Of a stretch of DNA of 64,000 nucleotides, positions 40,478 through 48,914 are shown in pieces (positions within the stretch are counted from its first letter, which is position 1; every line of letters begins with the position of its first letter). The notes beneath the pieces were generated by a model. The model saw only the letters and a program-made list of their open reading frames with translations. It ran no database searches and had not been told where the DNA came from. The position numbers were made by a program, and so were the translations under genes. Source of the stretch: an uncultured Bacteroidia bacterium (GTDB taxonomy: Bacteria > Bacteroidota > Bacteroidia > Bacteroidales > UBA932); NCBI GenBank assembly GCA_902797035.1, contig CADBRH010000035.1, forward strand, positions 83,810 to 147,809. The letters run 5' to 3'.

Positions 40478-41737
40478 TTATTTCTTCTCGATGGCCTGTC
40501 CTATGAAGTAGCAGCAAGCCGCCACGACCATACCATTGATCGAGGGGATACCCCACTTGACGAGATTGGCCACGACGGCGCCGAGAACCACTCCGATGAC
40601 AGCCGCCCAATTGACCTGACGCTTGGGGACATTATCCTCCTGATATTCTTTCCTATGAGAGAAATAGCTGCAAATCAGGATGATACCGACAGGCGGCAAG
40701 GTGCAGTTGAGGATATTCAGCCAGCCGCAGAAATTCCAGTAGAGCCACACGGCGGCGAGCGTTCCGATCAGACCGCCGATGAGCACCATCGTCTTCTTGG
40801 ACAATCCGAAGATGTTGGACAGACCAAGGCCGGAGGTGTAAAGGGCGTTGTCGTTGGTGGTCCAGATGTTCAGGCCGAGAACCAGGATGGCGATGTAGAA
40901 CAGGTTAAGGTTGAGCATGACCTCGAAAATATCGTTACCGCCGACATAGATGCTGGAGACCGCTCCGAAGAAGAACATCAGCGAGTTGCCGATGAAGAAG
41001 GCGATCACGGTGACGATCAGGCCGATCTTCGGTGTCTTCGCGAACCTGGCGAAATTCGGTGTCGCCGTTCCTCCGGACACGAAACTGCCTATGACCAGTC
41101 CGGCGCCGGCGATTATTCCCAGGTCTTTGGTCCCTTGGGCGAACTGCTCGACCAGACCGGCGTCACCCCTGGAGACAGCCATGATCATAGCCACGGTACC
41201 GAGTATAGCGACGAGCGGGACAGCGATGTAGCTGATGATCGTGAGGCTCTTGATACCGAAATAGGCGCTGGCGGTCATTAGGATACCGGCGATCAGGACT
41301 AGGAGATAACCCTGCCATGGCATGCTGTCAGGGGTGACGTCAAGTCCCATGATCTCTTTGGCCACAGGGATGGCGAACATGGCCAGGCCGACGCCGAACC
41401 AGCCTATCTGGGTGAAACTGATCATGGCGCTGGGAAGGTAACTGCCCTTCTCGCCGAAACTCCTGCGGGCGAGCATATCGAGAGTCAGGCCGCTCTCCGC
41501 GCCGATCCAGCCAAGGGCTCCGGTGTACGCGCCGAGGATGAGACCGCCGAGCAGCAAGGCCCAGATGAAGCCCGCGAAATCCAGTCCGGCGGCCAGGTTC
41601 TGGCCGGCCCACATGGACGCTGAGAAAAAGGTGAAGCCAAGCATCACCATGAACATGCTCAGGGTACTCTTGCGACCCGAGGCGTCGACACGACTGTTAG
41701 TGTAGTCGATGTCAACCTTTTGGTTTTGTTTACTCAT
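40478..41737 (-). CDS. codB: cytosine permease
   Basis: A 419-residue NCS1 nucleobase transporter close to E. coli CodB in length and motifs: 'LGFTFFSASMWAGQNLAAGLDFAGFIWALLLGGLILGAYTGALGWIGAESGLTLDMLARRSFGEKGSYLPS' covers the first three helices, and 'QIGWFGVGLAMFAIP' the substrate site region. Twelve membrane segments are predicted. Its start overlaps the 3' end of the phosphoribosyltransferase-like gene by 8 bases. No cytosine deaminase gene is present in the window, so the imported base would be handled elsewhere or by the linked protein. Confidence 0.92.
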   Translation of the reverse strand: MSKQNQKVDIDYTNSRVDASGRKSTLSMFMVMLGFTFFSASMWAGQNLAAGLDFAGFIWALLLGGLILGAYTGALGWIGAESGLTLDMLARRSFGEKGSYLPSAMISFTQIGWFGVGLAMFAIPVAKEIMGLDVTPDSMPWQGYLLVLIAGILMTASAYFGIKSLTIISYIAVPLVAILGTVAMIMAVSRGDAGLVEQFAQGTKDLGIIAGAGLVIGSFVSGGTATPNFARFAKTPKIGLIVTVIAFFIGNSLMFFFGAVSSIYVGGNDIFEVMLNLNLFYIAILVLGLNIWTTNDNALYTSGLGLSNIFGLSKKTMVLIGGLIGTLAAVWLYWNFCGWLNILNCTLPPVGIILICSYFSHRKEYQEDNVPKRQVNWAAVIGVVLGAVVANLVKWGIPSINGMVVAACCYFIGQAIEKK

Positions 41738-42803
41738 ATCCCTTTAAGGTTTGTTTGATTTGATCAAGTCTTTTCGAGGCGACCTCCCTGAGTGTCAGCG
41801 CCCTGGCCTTGGCCAGGAAAACCCTCTCGTCGCTGTACAGCACGCTCTGGTCCCCGAGTTCGGTGAAGTGGGTCACCTTAAGCCAGTCATCATAGGAGAT
41901 CGGGGCCTTGTAGCCGAGACGCTCCTGGGTGAGTTCCATGATGTCCACCCTGTCGGAAGCCTCGAGCACCTCGTTCCAATATGCCATGACCTCCCTGTAA
42001 TGGTCTGGTATCTCGTAGCGTCTGGCGCCCCCGTCGTAGATTATGCATTTCTCATAGAGGGAATACCCGTGGGCCACCACATATTCCCTGAACTCCGGGC
42101 TGATGATCCCGTCTCCCCAATAAAAATCGATGTCCGGGACTTGGAAGCCGAGGAGGCCCTTATCCTGATAGACATTGAATATCCCCTCATAGAAGAAACA
42201 GGTGAAACCTTCGAAAGAAGGCGAGAAACTCTTAACCTCAACGGCAAGATCCTCCATGAAATCGATAGCGTTGGAGCCACCTATCGTGAAGAACACTATC
42301 CTCTTGAACGAACCGCCGTGATCCCGGAACCAATTGATGACGTGCTCCATGCACATCCTCAAAGTCGCTCCTGAAGCGATGATGTCCCCCACTATCATCA
42401 CACAGTCCTTGCAGGTGCGGACTTTCTGGTAGCGCACATCCAGCCCCTTGATCACGTCATTCTCGATGATCCTCTCGCACGAGAGGAAATCCATGTTCGT
42501 GACACGCAGCCCGGCCCTGAAGGCGCATTCCTCGATCGGATAATTCAGGCCGCCACGGAGAATCGTGAGAATGTTCACGTCATCGGCTAGACCGTTGTCG
42601 ACAAGATACTGCATTCCCTTCATCGTCGCGGGAACCATGCTCTGGTATGAGCCGAAGCCAACTACCTCGGGAGAGGCCATGAGACGGCGAGTGCCGTCAC
42701 CGCTGACTATAAGGTACTCGTTCTCAAGTCCTTCCTGCCAAAGCTTGTAGACACTTTGATGCCTGGTCTTCTTAAGGACCGCATCATCAAGATTATGTTT
42801 CAT
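41730..42803 (-). CDS. phosphoribosyltransferase-like protein with altered PRPP loop
   Basis: A 357-residue protein. The PRTase-fold core sits around residues 75-170: 'VNILTILRGGLNYPIEECAF' is like the first loop of uracil or orotate PRTases, and 'CVMIVGDIIASGATLRMCMEHVI' (about 135-157) is the PRPP-binding loop. The usual pair of acidic residues (DD or ED) is replaced by Gly-Asp ('VGDIIASGAT'). The remaining 180 residues, with aromatic-rich segments such as 'FEGFTCFFYEGIFNVYQDKG' and 'PDIDFYWGDGIISPEF', are unlike PRTases I know. It overlaps codB by 8 bases, suggesting a role in pyrimidine salvage. The function is not established. Confidence 0.6.
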   Translation of the reverse strand: MKHNLDDAVLKKTRHQSVYKLWQEGLENEYLIVSGDGTRRLMASPEVVGFGSYQSMVPATMKGMQYLVDNGLADDVNILTILRGGLNYPIEECAFRAGLRVTNMDFLSCERIIENDVIKGLDVRYQKVRTCKDCVMIVGDIIASGATLRMCMEHVINWFRDHGGSFKRIVFFTIGGSNAIDFMEDLAVEVKSFSPSFEGFTCFFYEGIFNVYQDKGLLGFQVPDIDFYWGDGIISPEFREYVVAHGYSLYEKCIIYDGGARRYEIPDHYREVMAYWNEVLEASDRVDIMELTQERLGYKAPISYDDWLKVTHFTELGDQSVLYSDERVFLAKARALTLREVASKRLDQIKQTLKGYE

Positions 42804-42833
42804 TGGTGATTCCGATTAGTCCTAACCGGGTTA

Positions 42834-42841
42834 CAAAGTTA
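42834..42841 (-). promoter_or_regulatory. -7 box upstream of the phosphoribosyltransferase-like gene
   Basis: On the minus strand TAACTTTG (42841-42834) matches TAnnTTTG and lies 30 bases before the ATG at 42803. An identical TAACTTTG on the same strand lies at 42895-42888, so the region could hold two start points. No clear TTG partner is seen. Confidence 0.4.
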
Positions 42842-42953
42842 ATAACAAATCTCTTCGGTCACCAGGTCAGACCCAAGAGGTTACTAACAAAGTTATCAAC
42901 TGGACGGACATCATTTTTTTTTCGTATATTAGCGGGACTGAACTGAGGAAGCG

Positions 42954-44078
42954 ATGGCTATTATCATTAAGGAAGTAACTGACAAGAAGGGTCTCAGACA
43001 TTTTGTACGGTTCCCTAACGATCTTTACAAAGGTGACAAGTATTATGTGCCTCAAATCGAGTCCATGGACATGGACACCCTCTCTCCGGAGAAAAACCGG
43101 GCTTTCGAGGTCTGCGAGGGAAAATATTGGCTGGCGCTCGACGGGAGCGGGAAAGTGGTCGGAAGGATAGCGGGCATCATCAACCACAAGTACAATGACA
43201 AAGTCGGAAAGAAGATCTGCCGCTTCGGCTGGATAGACTTCATCGATAGCCAGGAGGTCGCGTCAGCGCTCCTCGCGCGGGTGGAGGAATACGCCAGGGG
43301 CAAGGGAATGGAGATGGTGGAAGGTCCGGTCGGTTTCCTCGAGTTCGACGTGGCCGGTGTGCTGGTCGAGGGATTCGACCAGATTCCCACCGCTTACGGG
43401 AAATACAACTATCCATATTACGAGCCGATGATCCTCAAGGAGGGATATTCAAAGTCCACTGACTTCGTCGAGTACCGGATATCCGTCCCCGACAACATCG
43501 AGCGGTACATCAGATTCGCCGACCTGGTCGGCGAGAGATTCAATCTCCGTCAGGGCGATTTCAAGAACAAGAAGGAGCTTCTGGACAAGTACGCCGACGG
43601 GATTTTCTCAGTCATGAACTCCTGCTATTCACAGCTTCACGGATTCTCCGAGCTATCCCCGGCGCAATGCGAGGATCTGAAGAAGCAGTTCCTCCCAAAC
43701 CTTAGGCTCGACTATGTGTCGGTCGTCGTGGACAAGAACGACAAAGTCGTGGGCTTCGGTATCACCCTCCCCTCCCTCTCCATCGCTTTGCAAAAGGCTA
43801 AGGGACACCTCTTCCCCTTCGGGTTCATCCACATTCTCAGGGCTTTGAGGAAGAACGACACCATCGACGCCCTGTTGATCGCGATCCTGGAGGAATACCA
43901 GGACAAGGGAGTAAACGCCCTTATCATATCCAAGATCGGGAAGGGTATGCACAAGAACGGGATAAAGTTCGTCGAAAGCACCCGGGAGCTTGAGGACAAC
44001 CACAGCGTGCAAAACATCTGGGGAAGGTTCGAGCACCACCTGCACAAGAGAGCCAGGGTCTATCTGAAGTATATTTAG
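42954..44078 (+). CDS. GNAT-like acyltransferase-fold protein
   Basis: A 374-residue protein of a type common in Bacteroidetes. The opening 'FVRFPNDLYKGDKYYVPQIESMDMDTLSPEKNRAFE' and 'GKVVGRIAGIINHKYND' match the N-terminal part of a GNAT-related fold. A second region, 'DYVSVVVDKNDKVVGFGITLPSLSIALQKAKGHLFPFGFIHILRALRKNDTI' (about 250-300), also looks GNAT-like, so a tandem arrangement is likely. No signal peptide or membrane helix is evident. It is followed after 21 bases by a CDP-alcohol phosphatidyltransferase gene and an acyltransferase gene. A lipid-related transfer reaction (N-acylation or similar) is suggested by context only. Confidence 0.68.
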   Translation: MAIIIKEVTDKKGLRHFVRFPNDLYKGDKYYVPQIESMDMDTLSPEKNRAFEVCEGKYWLALDGSGKVVGRIAGIINHKYNDKVGKKICRFGWIDFIDSQEVASALLARVEEYARGKGMEMVEGPVGFLEFDVAGVLVEGFDQIPTAYGKYNYPYYEPMILKEGYSKSTDFVEYRISVPDNIERYIRFADLVGERFNLRQGDFKNKKELLDKYADGIFSVMNSCYSQLHGFSELSPAQCEDLKKQFLPNLRLDYVSVVVDKNDKVVGFGITLPSLSIALQKAKGHLFPFGFIHILRALRKNDTIDALLIAILEEYQDKGVNALIISKIGKGMHKNGIKFVESTRELEDNHSVQNIWGRFEHHLHKRARVYLKYI

Positions 44079-44099
44079 GCCACCTGAAACCTTTTTGAC

Positions 44100-44804
44100 A
44101 TGACAGACAAGAACGCGGTCCGAATCCAGAACTCGATCCTCAACGGAGCCGAGAAAAAAGCCCTTGTCTGGTTGGCCGAGAGGCAACCGGGATGGATAGT
44201 TTCGGACACCCTGACCCTGATAGGGGTATTCGGGGCGATGATGATCGCCGCCGGGTTCATCCTCTGCGGGAAAGACATCCATTGGCTATGGCTCAGTGTC
44301 GCCGGATTTCTCGTTAACTGGTACGGCGACTCTCTTGACGGCACCCTCGCCAGGGTGCGCGGTACCCAAAGGCCTGTTTACGGCTACTACCTTGACCACA
44401 CCGTGGACATCATAAACGAAGCATTCATGTTTTTCGGTGTCGGTCTCTCTTACCTGATGAGGCTGGACATAGCTCTCACTATCTTCATCCTCTACCTTTG
44501 CCTTACCCTCAACGTCAGCATAAACGCCCATCTTAAAAGCGAGTTCAAACTCACATACGGGAAACTCGGCCCTACCGAGTTCCGTGTTATCGCCTGCGTT
44601 TTGATTATGCTGATCATATTCATCCCGTCCTTGAGAGAGTTTCATCTCTCAACAACTCTGTTCGGGAAAGAGATAATTCTTGGGCCACTCGACTTGCCTG
44701 GGATTGTCATAGCCCTTTTCCTCGCTGCGATCTACATCAACACGGTCATCAAGGACGCTAAGAGTTACGCCATGATTGACCCTATGCCAAAAAAAGACAA
44801 ATAA
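44100..44804 (+). CDS. CDP-alcohol phosphatidyltransferase family protein
   Basis: A 234-residue membrane enzyme with the class-I catalytic motif: Asp77-x2-Asp80-Gly81-x2-Ala84-Arg85, then nine residues, Gly95-x3-Asp99-x3-Asp103 ('GDSLDGTLARVRGTQ' and 'YGYYLDHTVDIIN'). The spacer is one longer than the textbook eight. Five or six membrane segments surround it. It condenses a CDP-lipid (such as CDP-diacylglycerol) with an alcohol such as glycerol-3-phosphate, serine or inositol; the alcohol is not predictable here. It stands between a GNAT-like gene and a lysophospholipid acyltransferase-like gene, 2 bases before the latter. Confidence 0.85.
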   Translation: MTDKNAVRIQNSILNGAEKKALVWLAERQPGWIVSDTLTLIGVFGAMMIAAGFILCGKDIHWLWLSVAGFLVNWYGDSLDGTLARVRGTQRPVYGYYLDHTVDIINEAFMFFGVGLSYLMRLDIALTIFILYLCLTLNVSINAHLKSEFKLTYGKLGPTEFRVIACVLIMLIIFIPSLREFHLSTTLFGKEIILGPLDLPGIVIALFLAAIYINTVIKDAKSYAMIDPMPKKDK

Positions 44805-44806
44805 AG

Positions 44807-45628
44807 ATGCCACTCCTCCCTGTCAGCGAGCTGGAGCGGCTTTCCCCTTTGTTCAAAGGGAAAGTAGGTAACGCTTTCGCCTCCGCCCTGAGGGAACTGT
44901 TGTCAGTAAGGAGGTTATCCGATTATCACGACGAGTTTCTGGACAAAGGTGGAGCAGATTTCGCCGGAGCCATGCTCGAGCGTCTGAAAGTGAACGTGGA
45001 GATAGGCGGGGCGGACAGGCTCCGCCACCTCCCGGAAGGTCCTTTCATCACGGTGAGCAACCATCCTTACGGAGGCTTGGACGGGATTATCCTGCTCGAC
45101 CTTGTCGGCCACGCCAGGGACGGTTTCAAGGTGATGGTCAACGAGTTCCTGAACAGGATAGTCCCCCTCCGGCCTTCCTGGATAGTCGTCAACCCGAAAA
45201 TCAATTCCAGCGATGGAGTGACCTCGAGGAATATCAAGGGAGTGAGGGAGGTCCTGGACACATTGAGAGGAGGCTCCCCTGTCGGTTTCTTCCCTTCGGG
45301 GGCGGTTTCGGATTTCAAGATAAAAGAGATGAGAATACGCGACCGGGAATGGCAGGTGCCTCTCATAAGACTAATCCAGAAAGCGAAAGTGCCAGTCGTC
45401 CCGATCCGGTTCTTCGACCGGAACTCCGCCTTCTTCTATTTCCTCGGCCTGATCGACTGGAGGATAAGGACGCTCAGGCTCCCACGGGAGGTTGTGAACA
45501 AGAAAGGATTGACGATAAGGGTCGGTGTCGGGGAGACGCTCTCTGTCGAGGAGCAATCGCTCCATCCTGATATAAAGGACTTCGGCGCCTGGCTCAGGGA
45601 AAGCGTTTACGGAATGTCATTCCGATAA
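44807..45628 (+). CDS. lysophospholipid acyltransferase-like protein
   Basis: A 273-residue protein of the PlsC/hemolysin-type acyltransferase family. The catalytic block is 'TVSNHPYGGLDG' at residues 82-93 (His86 and Asp92, the H-x5-D spacing of the GlsA/OlsA-like subgroup rather than H-x4-D). A Pro-rich second block is 'VGFFPSGAVSDF' (FPSG, about 163-173), and 'VPVVPIRFFDRNSAFFY' lies near 200. Homologues in Bacteroides O-acylate glycine lipids or lysophospholipids. It is the third gene of the GNAT/CDP-alcohol/acyltransferase set, 2 bases after the second, supporting one lipid pathway. Confidence 0.85.
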   Translation: MPLLPVSELERLSPLFKGKVGNAFASALRELLSVRRLSDYHDEFLDKGGADFAGAMLERLKVNVEIGGADRLRHLPEGPFITVSNHPYGGLDGIILLDLVGHARDGFKVMVNEFLNRIVPLRPSWIVVNPKINSSDGVTSRNIKGVREVLDTLRGGSPVGFFPSGAVSDFKIKEMRIRDREWQVPLIRLIQKAKVPVVPIRFFDRNSAFFYFLGLIDWRIRTLRLPREVVNKKGLTIRVGVGETLSVEEQSLHPDIKDFGAWLRESVYGMSFR

Positions 45629-45671
45629 TAATTCCAAAATTAAAGATTTTTAGGGTTAATAGATAGAAAAA

Positions 45672-45704
45672 TTGTATCGAAAAGTCGATTTTTTGTTATA
45701 TTCG
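45672..45704 (+). promoter_or_regulatory. possible promoter of susC
   Basis: TTG (45672-45674) and TATATTCG (45697-45704), one base off TAnnTTTG, are separated by 22 bases, slightly more than usual. The start codon at 45776 gives a leader of about 65 bases, typical for susC genes. Confidence 0.35.
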
Positions 45705-45775
45705 CAATTATGTGTTTGTTGACAAAAACAACTTGATAGATACAACTATTTATTTCAACCCTAAAAATTATCGTA

Positions 45776-48700
45776 ATGTTTAAAAAACACATTGTTCTCG
45801 CTATGGCCGGCTTGCTGTTGGCCATAGGTATGAACGCGCAGAACATTACTGTCAGGGGAACGGTTAAGGACAGCGCCGGAGAGCCCGTCATCGGGGCCGG
45901 TGTTGTGATAAAGGGCACCACACAAGGTGTTTCCACCGACCTTGACGGTAGGTACACGATCAACTGCGCGCCAAACGCGACCCTGGTGTTCTCCAGCATT
46001 GGCCTGACGACTCAGGAGATAGCTGTCGGCGGACGCGGCGTCATTGACGTCGAGATGGCCTCTGACGCGAACTTCCTGACTGAGTCCGTGGTCACTGCCC
46101 TTGGTATCACAAGGGAAAAGAAGACACTGGGATACGCCATCCAGGATGTCGGCGGCTCAGCCCTTTTGGACGCCCGCGAGGCTAACCTGGCCAACGCCCT
46201 CACGGGTAAGGTGGCCGGTGTCGAGATCATCCGTTCCTCCAATGGTCCTGGCGCTTCCTCAAGGATTGTCCTCCGCGGTAACAACTCTCTGACCGGTCTG
46301 AACCAGCCTCTCATCGTCGTTGACGGTGTGCCTATGGACAACTTCGTGGGAGCTTCAAACAATGACTTCTGGAATCCTTCAGCCGATATGGGTAGCGGCC
46401 TCCAGGACATCAATCCGGAGGACGTCGAGTCCATGACAGTATTGAAAGGTGCCTCCGCCGCGGCCCTCTACGGATCCCGGGCCGGTAACGGCGTCATTCT
46501 CATCACGACCAAGAAAGGTCGCCAGAACCCGGGTTTGGGTGTGACCATCAACGGGACAGTCGCTCTCACCACCGAGTTCACACGTCCCGGCATGCAATCC
46601 AGATACGGACAAGGCTCCCTGGGCGTGTATGACAACGCCGACGCCCAGAGCTGGGGTCCTGAGATCAACGGACAGAGCGTGGTCAAGTGGGACGGCACGT
46701 CCGCTCCCCTTCAGGCCTTCGACAACGTGAAAGGTTTCTTCGGCACAGGAATTACCGACACCGAGAACATCACCTTCTCACAGCAGTACGGCAAGACAGG
46801 AATCTACTCATCATGGACCCGCACCAAGGACCTGAGCCAGGTACCGGGCGCGACTCTGGGGCGTAACAACATGATGCTCCGCGGGACATCAACCTTCGGA
46901 AAGAATGACAAGTGGCATTTCGACGGCAAGATCCAGTACATCCGCATCCAGGCCAATAACCGCCCGATTTCCGGTTCCAACGTGAACGCGAACTACATGC
47001 TGAAGATGTACACCCTTCCTGTCTCTGTCAACATCCTCGACTTCAAGGACGCTGTCGACTCCAACGGCGAGATGTTTTTCTTCGGGAACAAGGACCGCAT
47101 GGGTTCCAACCCTTGGTGGTACGCCAAGTACAGCACCAACCAGGATGTCCGTAACCGTTTCCTGATGAACGCCAGCGTCTCCTACGACTTCACCAAGTGG
47201 CTGAGCCTAGAGGTCAAGGCCGGTACCGACATGTACTTCACCGAGACCGAGAACAAGTTCTACGCCGGCAACAAGATCGCCGGAAGCGTGACCGGTTCTT
47301 ATGGAGTGGGAGAGAGCCGTTTCTATGCGAACAACTTCTCCTTCCTCCTCAAGGCCCAGAAAGACAACCTCTTCGGTGACTTCGGCGCCTCGGCGACTCT
47401 CGGCGGCAACTTGATGGACCGCGAGAACCGCGGCCTCTCCGCCTCACAGAGCCAGCTACTCATCCCTAACCTGTTCGACCTGTCTAACGCGAAGAGCGAC
47501 AAGCCGAGCGTCTCAGAGAGCTATTCACACCGCAAGATGAACTCCCTGTACGGTTCGGCGCAGATCAACTACGGCGGCTGGATATTCCTCGACGCGACCC
47601 TTCGCAACGACTGGACCTCCACTCTGAGCCCGAAAAACCGCTCGTACCTGTACCCGTCCGTTTCCGTCGCTTGGGTCATCACGGACATGATCAACAAGTA
47701 TTCATCGCTTCCGAACTGGCTCACATTCGCCAAAGCCCGCGTCTCCTACGCGGAAGTGGGTAATGACATGGGCCCTTACCAGTTGTACAACGTGTACACG
47801 ATGGGTACCGACGCCCGCGCCAACGCGAAGCCGATCATCAACTCCCAGAGCACCCTGTACAACGATGACGTGAAGAACGAGCTCATCAAGTCATGGGAGG
47901 CTGGTTTGGACCTCCGCTTCTTCGACAGCCGTGTCGGACTGGATGTGTCCTGGTACAAGACCAACGCCACCAACCAGCTCATCAACCTTCCCATCGCCGC
48001 CATCGGTTACTCAAGCAAGAAGGTTAACGCCGGTAACATCCAGAACACCGGTTGGGAGGCTGTCCTGAACGTCGAGCCCATCCGCAACCGCGACTTCCTG
48101 TGGCGTTCGACCGTGAACTTCTCCACAAACAAGAACACCATTCTCGAGCTCGCTGACGGCGTGGAGGACTACAACCTCGGCGGCTATGACAAGCTCAGCA
48201 TCAAGGCTCACGTGGGTGGCGGCTACGGTGACATCTATGGCACCAAGTACGCGCGCGTGGAGGACGAGAGCAGCCCTTATTTCGGCAAGCTTATCCTCAA
48301 CTCCGACGGTCTTCCCACCTCTGACGGTTCCAGCAACTTCCTTGGTAACCAGAACCCGGTGGCCAACATGGGCTGGATCAACAGCTTCACATGGAAAGAC
48401 CTCACCGCCAGCTTCCAGATCGACGCCAGGATAGGAGGCAAGATGTTCTCCGGAACCCTTGGCACCATGGAGTATGCCGGTACCGCCGCCTGGACCGTTG
48501 ACGGTCGCGACAAGATGCTCGTTGACGGTGTCCAGAAAGATGGTGACGGTTACAAGGTCAACACGACCGAGACCACCGGTGAGAAGTATTGGAAGCAGGT
48601 CTCCGGAGCCGCCGGTTCCAACCTCGGTATCACGGAGGAGAATCTCTACGACGCGACCAACGTCCGTCTAAGGAACGTCTCCATCGCTTATTCGATTCCG

Positions 48701-48901
48701 AAGAGCGTCCTGTCCCGCCAGGAAGTCTTCCAGTCAGTGAAATTTGGATTCACCTGCACCAACGTCTTCATGGTCTACAGCAAGATGAGGGGTCTTGATC
48801 CTGAATCCATCTACGCCACTTCCACAAACGCCATCGGCTTCGAGTATGGAGCCGCGCCGACTTCACGCGCCTATGTCTTCAATGTTTCCTTCGGATTCTA
48901 A
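45776..48901 (+). CDS. SusC/RagA family TonB-dependent outer-membrane receptor
   Basis: A 1041-residue nutrient importer with signal peptide 'MFKKHIVLAMAGLLLAIGMNAQ'. It has a carboxypeptidase-D-like domain (about 22-100, 'ITVRGTVKDSAGEPVIGAGVVIKGTTQGVSTDLDGRYTI'), then the plug (about 110-235: 'LGYAIQDVGGSALLDAREANLANALTGKVAGVEI', 'GLNQPLIVVDGVPMDN', 'DVESMTVLKGASAAALYGSRAGNGVILITTKKG') and a 22-strand barrel ending in 'YVFNVSFGF'. It forms a pair with the SusD-like gene 13 bases downstream. The barrel is complete and without frameshifts. There are no adjacent glycosidase or regulator genes, so its substrate is not apparent. Confidence 0.95.
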   Translation: MFKKHIVLAMAGLLLAIGMNAQNITVRGTVKDSAGEPVIGAGVVIKGTTQGVSTDLDGRYTINCAPNATLVFSSIGLTTQEIAVGGRGVIDVEMASDANFLTESVVTALGITREKKTLGYAIQDVGGSALLDAREANLANALTGKVAGVEIIRSSNGPGASSRIVLRGNNSLTGLNQPLIVVDGVPMDNFVGASNNDFWNPSADMGSGLQDINPEDVESMTVLKGASAAALYGSRAGNGVILITTKKGRQNPGLGVTINGTVALTTEFTRPGMQSRYGQGSLGVYDNADAQSWGPEINGQSVVKWDGTSAPLQAFDNVKGFFGTGITDTENITFSQQYGKTGIYSSWTRTKDLSQVPGATLGRNNMMLRGTSTFGKNDKWHFDGKIQYIRIQANNRPISGSNVNANYMLKMYTLPVSVNILDFKDAVDSNGEMFFFGNKDRMGSNPWWYAKYSTNQDVRNRFLMNASVSYDFTKWLSLEVKAGTDMYFTETENKFYAGNKIAGSVTGSYGVGESRFYANNFSFLLKAQKDNLFGDFGASATLGGNLMDRENRGLSASQSQLLIPNLFDLSNAKSDKPSVSESYSHRKMNSLYGSAQINYGGWIFLDATLRNDWTSTLSPKNRSYLYPSVSVAWVITDMINKYSSLPNWLTFAKARVSYAEVGNDMGPYQLYNVYTMGTDARANAKPIINSQSTLYNDDVKNELIKSWEAGLDLRFFDSRVGLDVSWYKTNATNQLINLPIAAIGYSSKKVNAGNIQNTGWEAVLNVEPIRNRDFLWRSTVNFSTNKNTILELADGVEDYNLGGYDKLSIKAHVGGGYGDIYGTKYARVEDESSPYFGKLILNSDGLPTSDGSSNFLGNQNPVANMGWINSFTWKDLTASFQIDARIGGKMFSGTLGTMEYAGTAAWTVDGRDKMLVDGVQKDGDGYKVNTTETTGEKYWKQVSGAAGSNLGITEENLYDATNVRLRNVSIAYSIPKSVLSRQEVFQSVKFGFTCTNVFMVYSKMRGLDPESIYATSTNAIGFEYGAAPTSRAYVFNVSFGF

Positions 48902-48914
48902 TATTCGCATGCAT

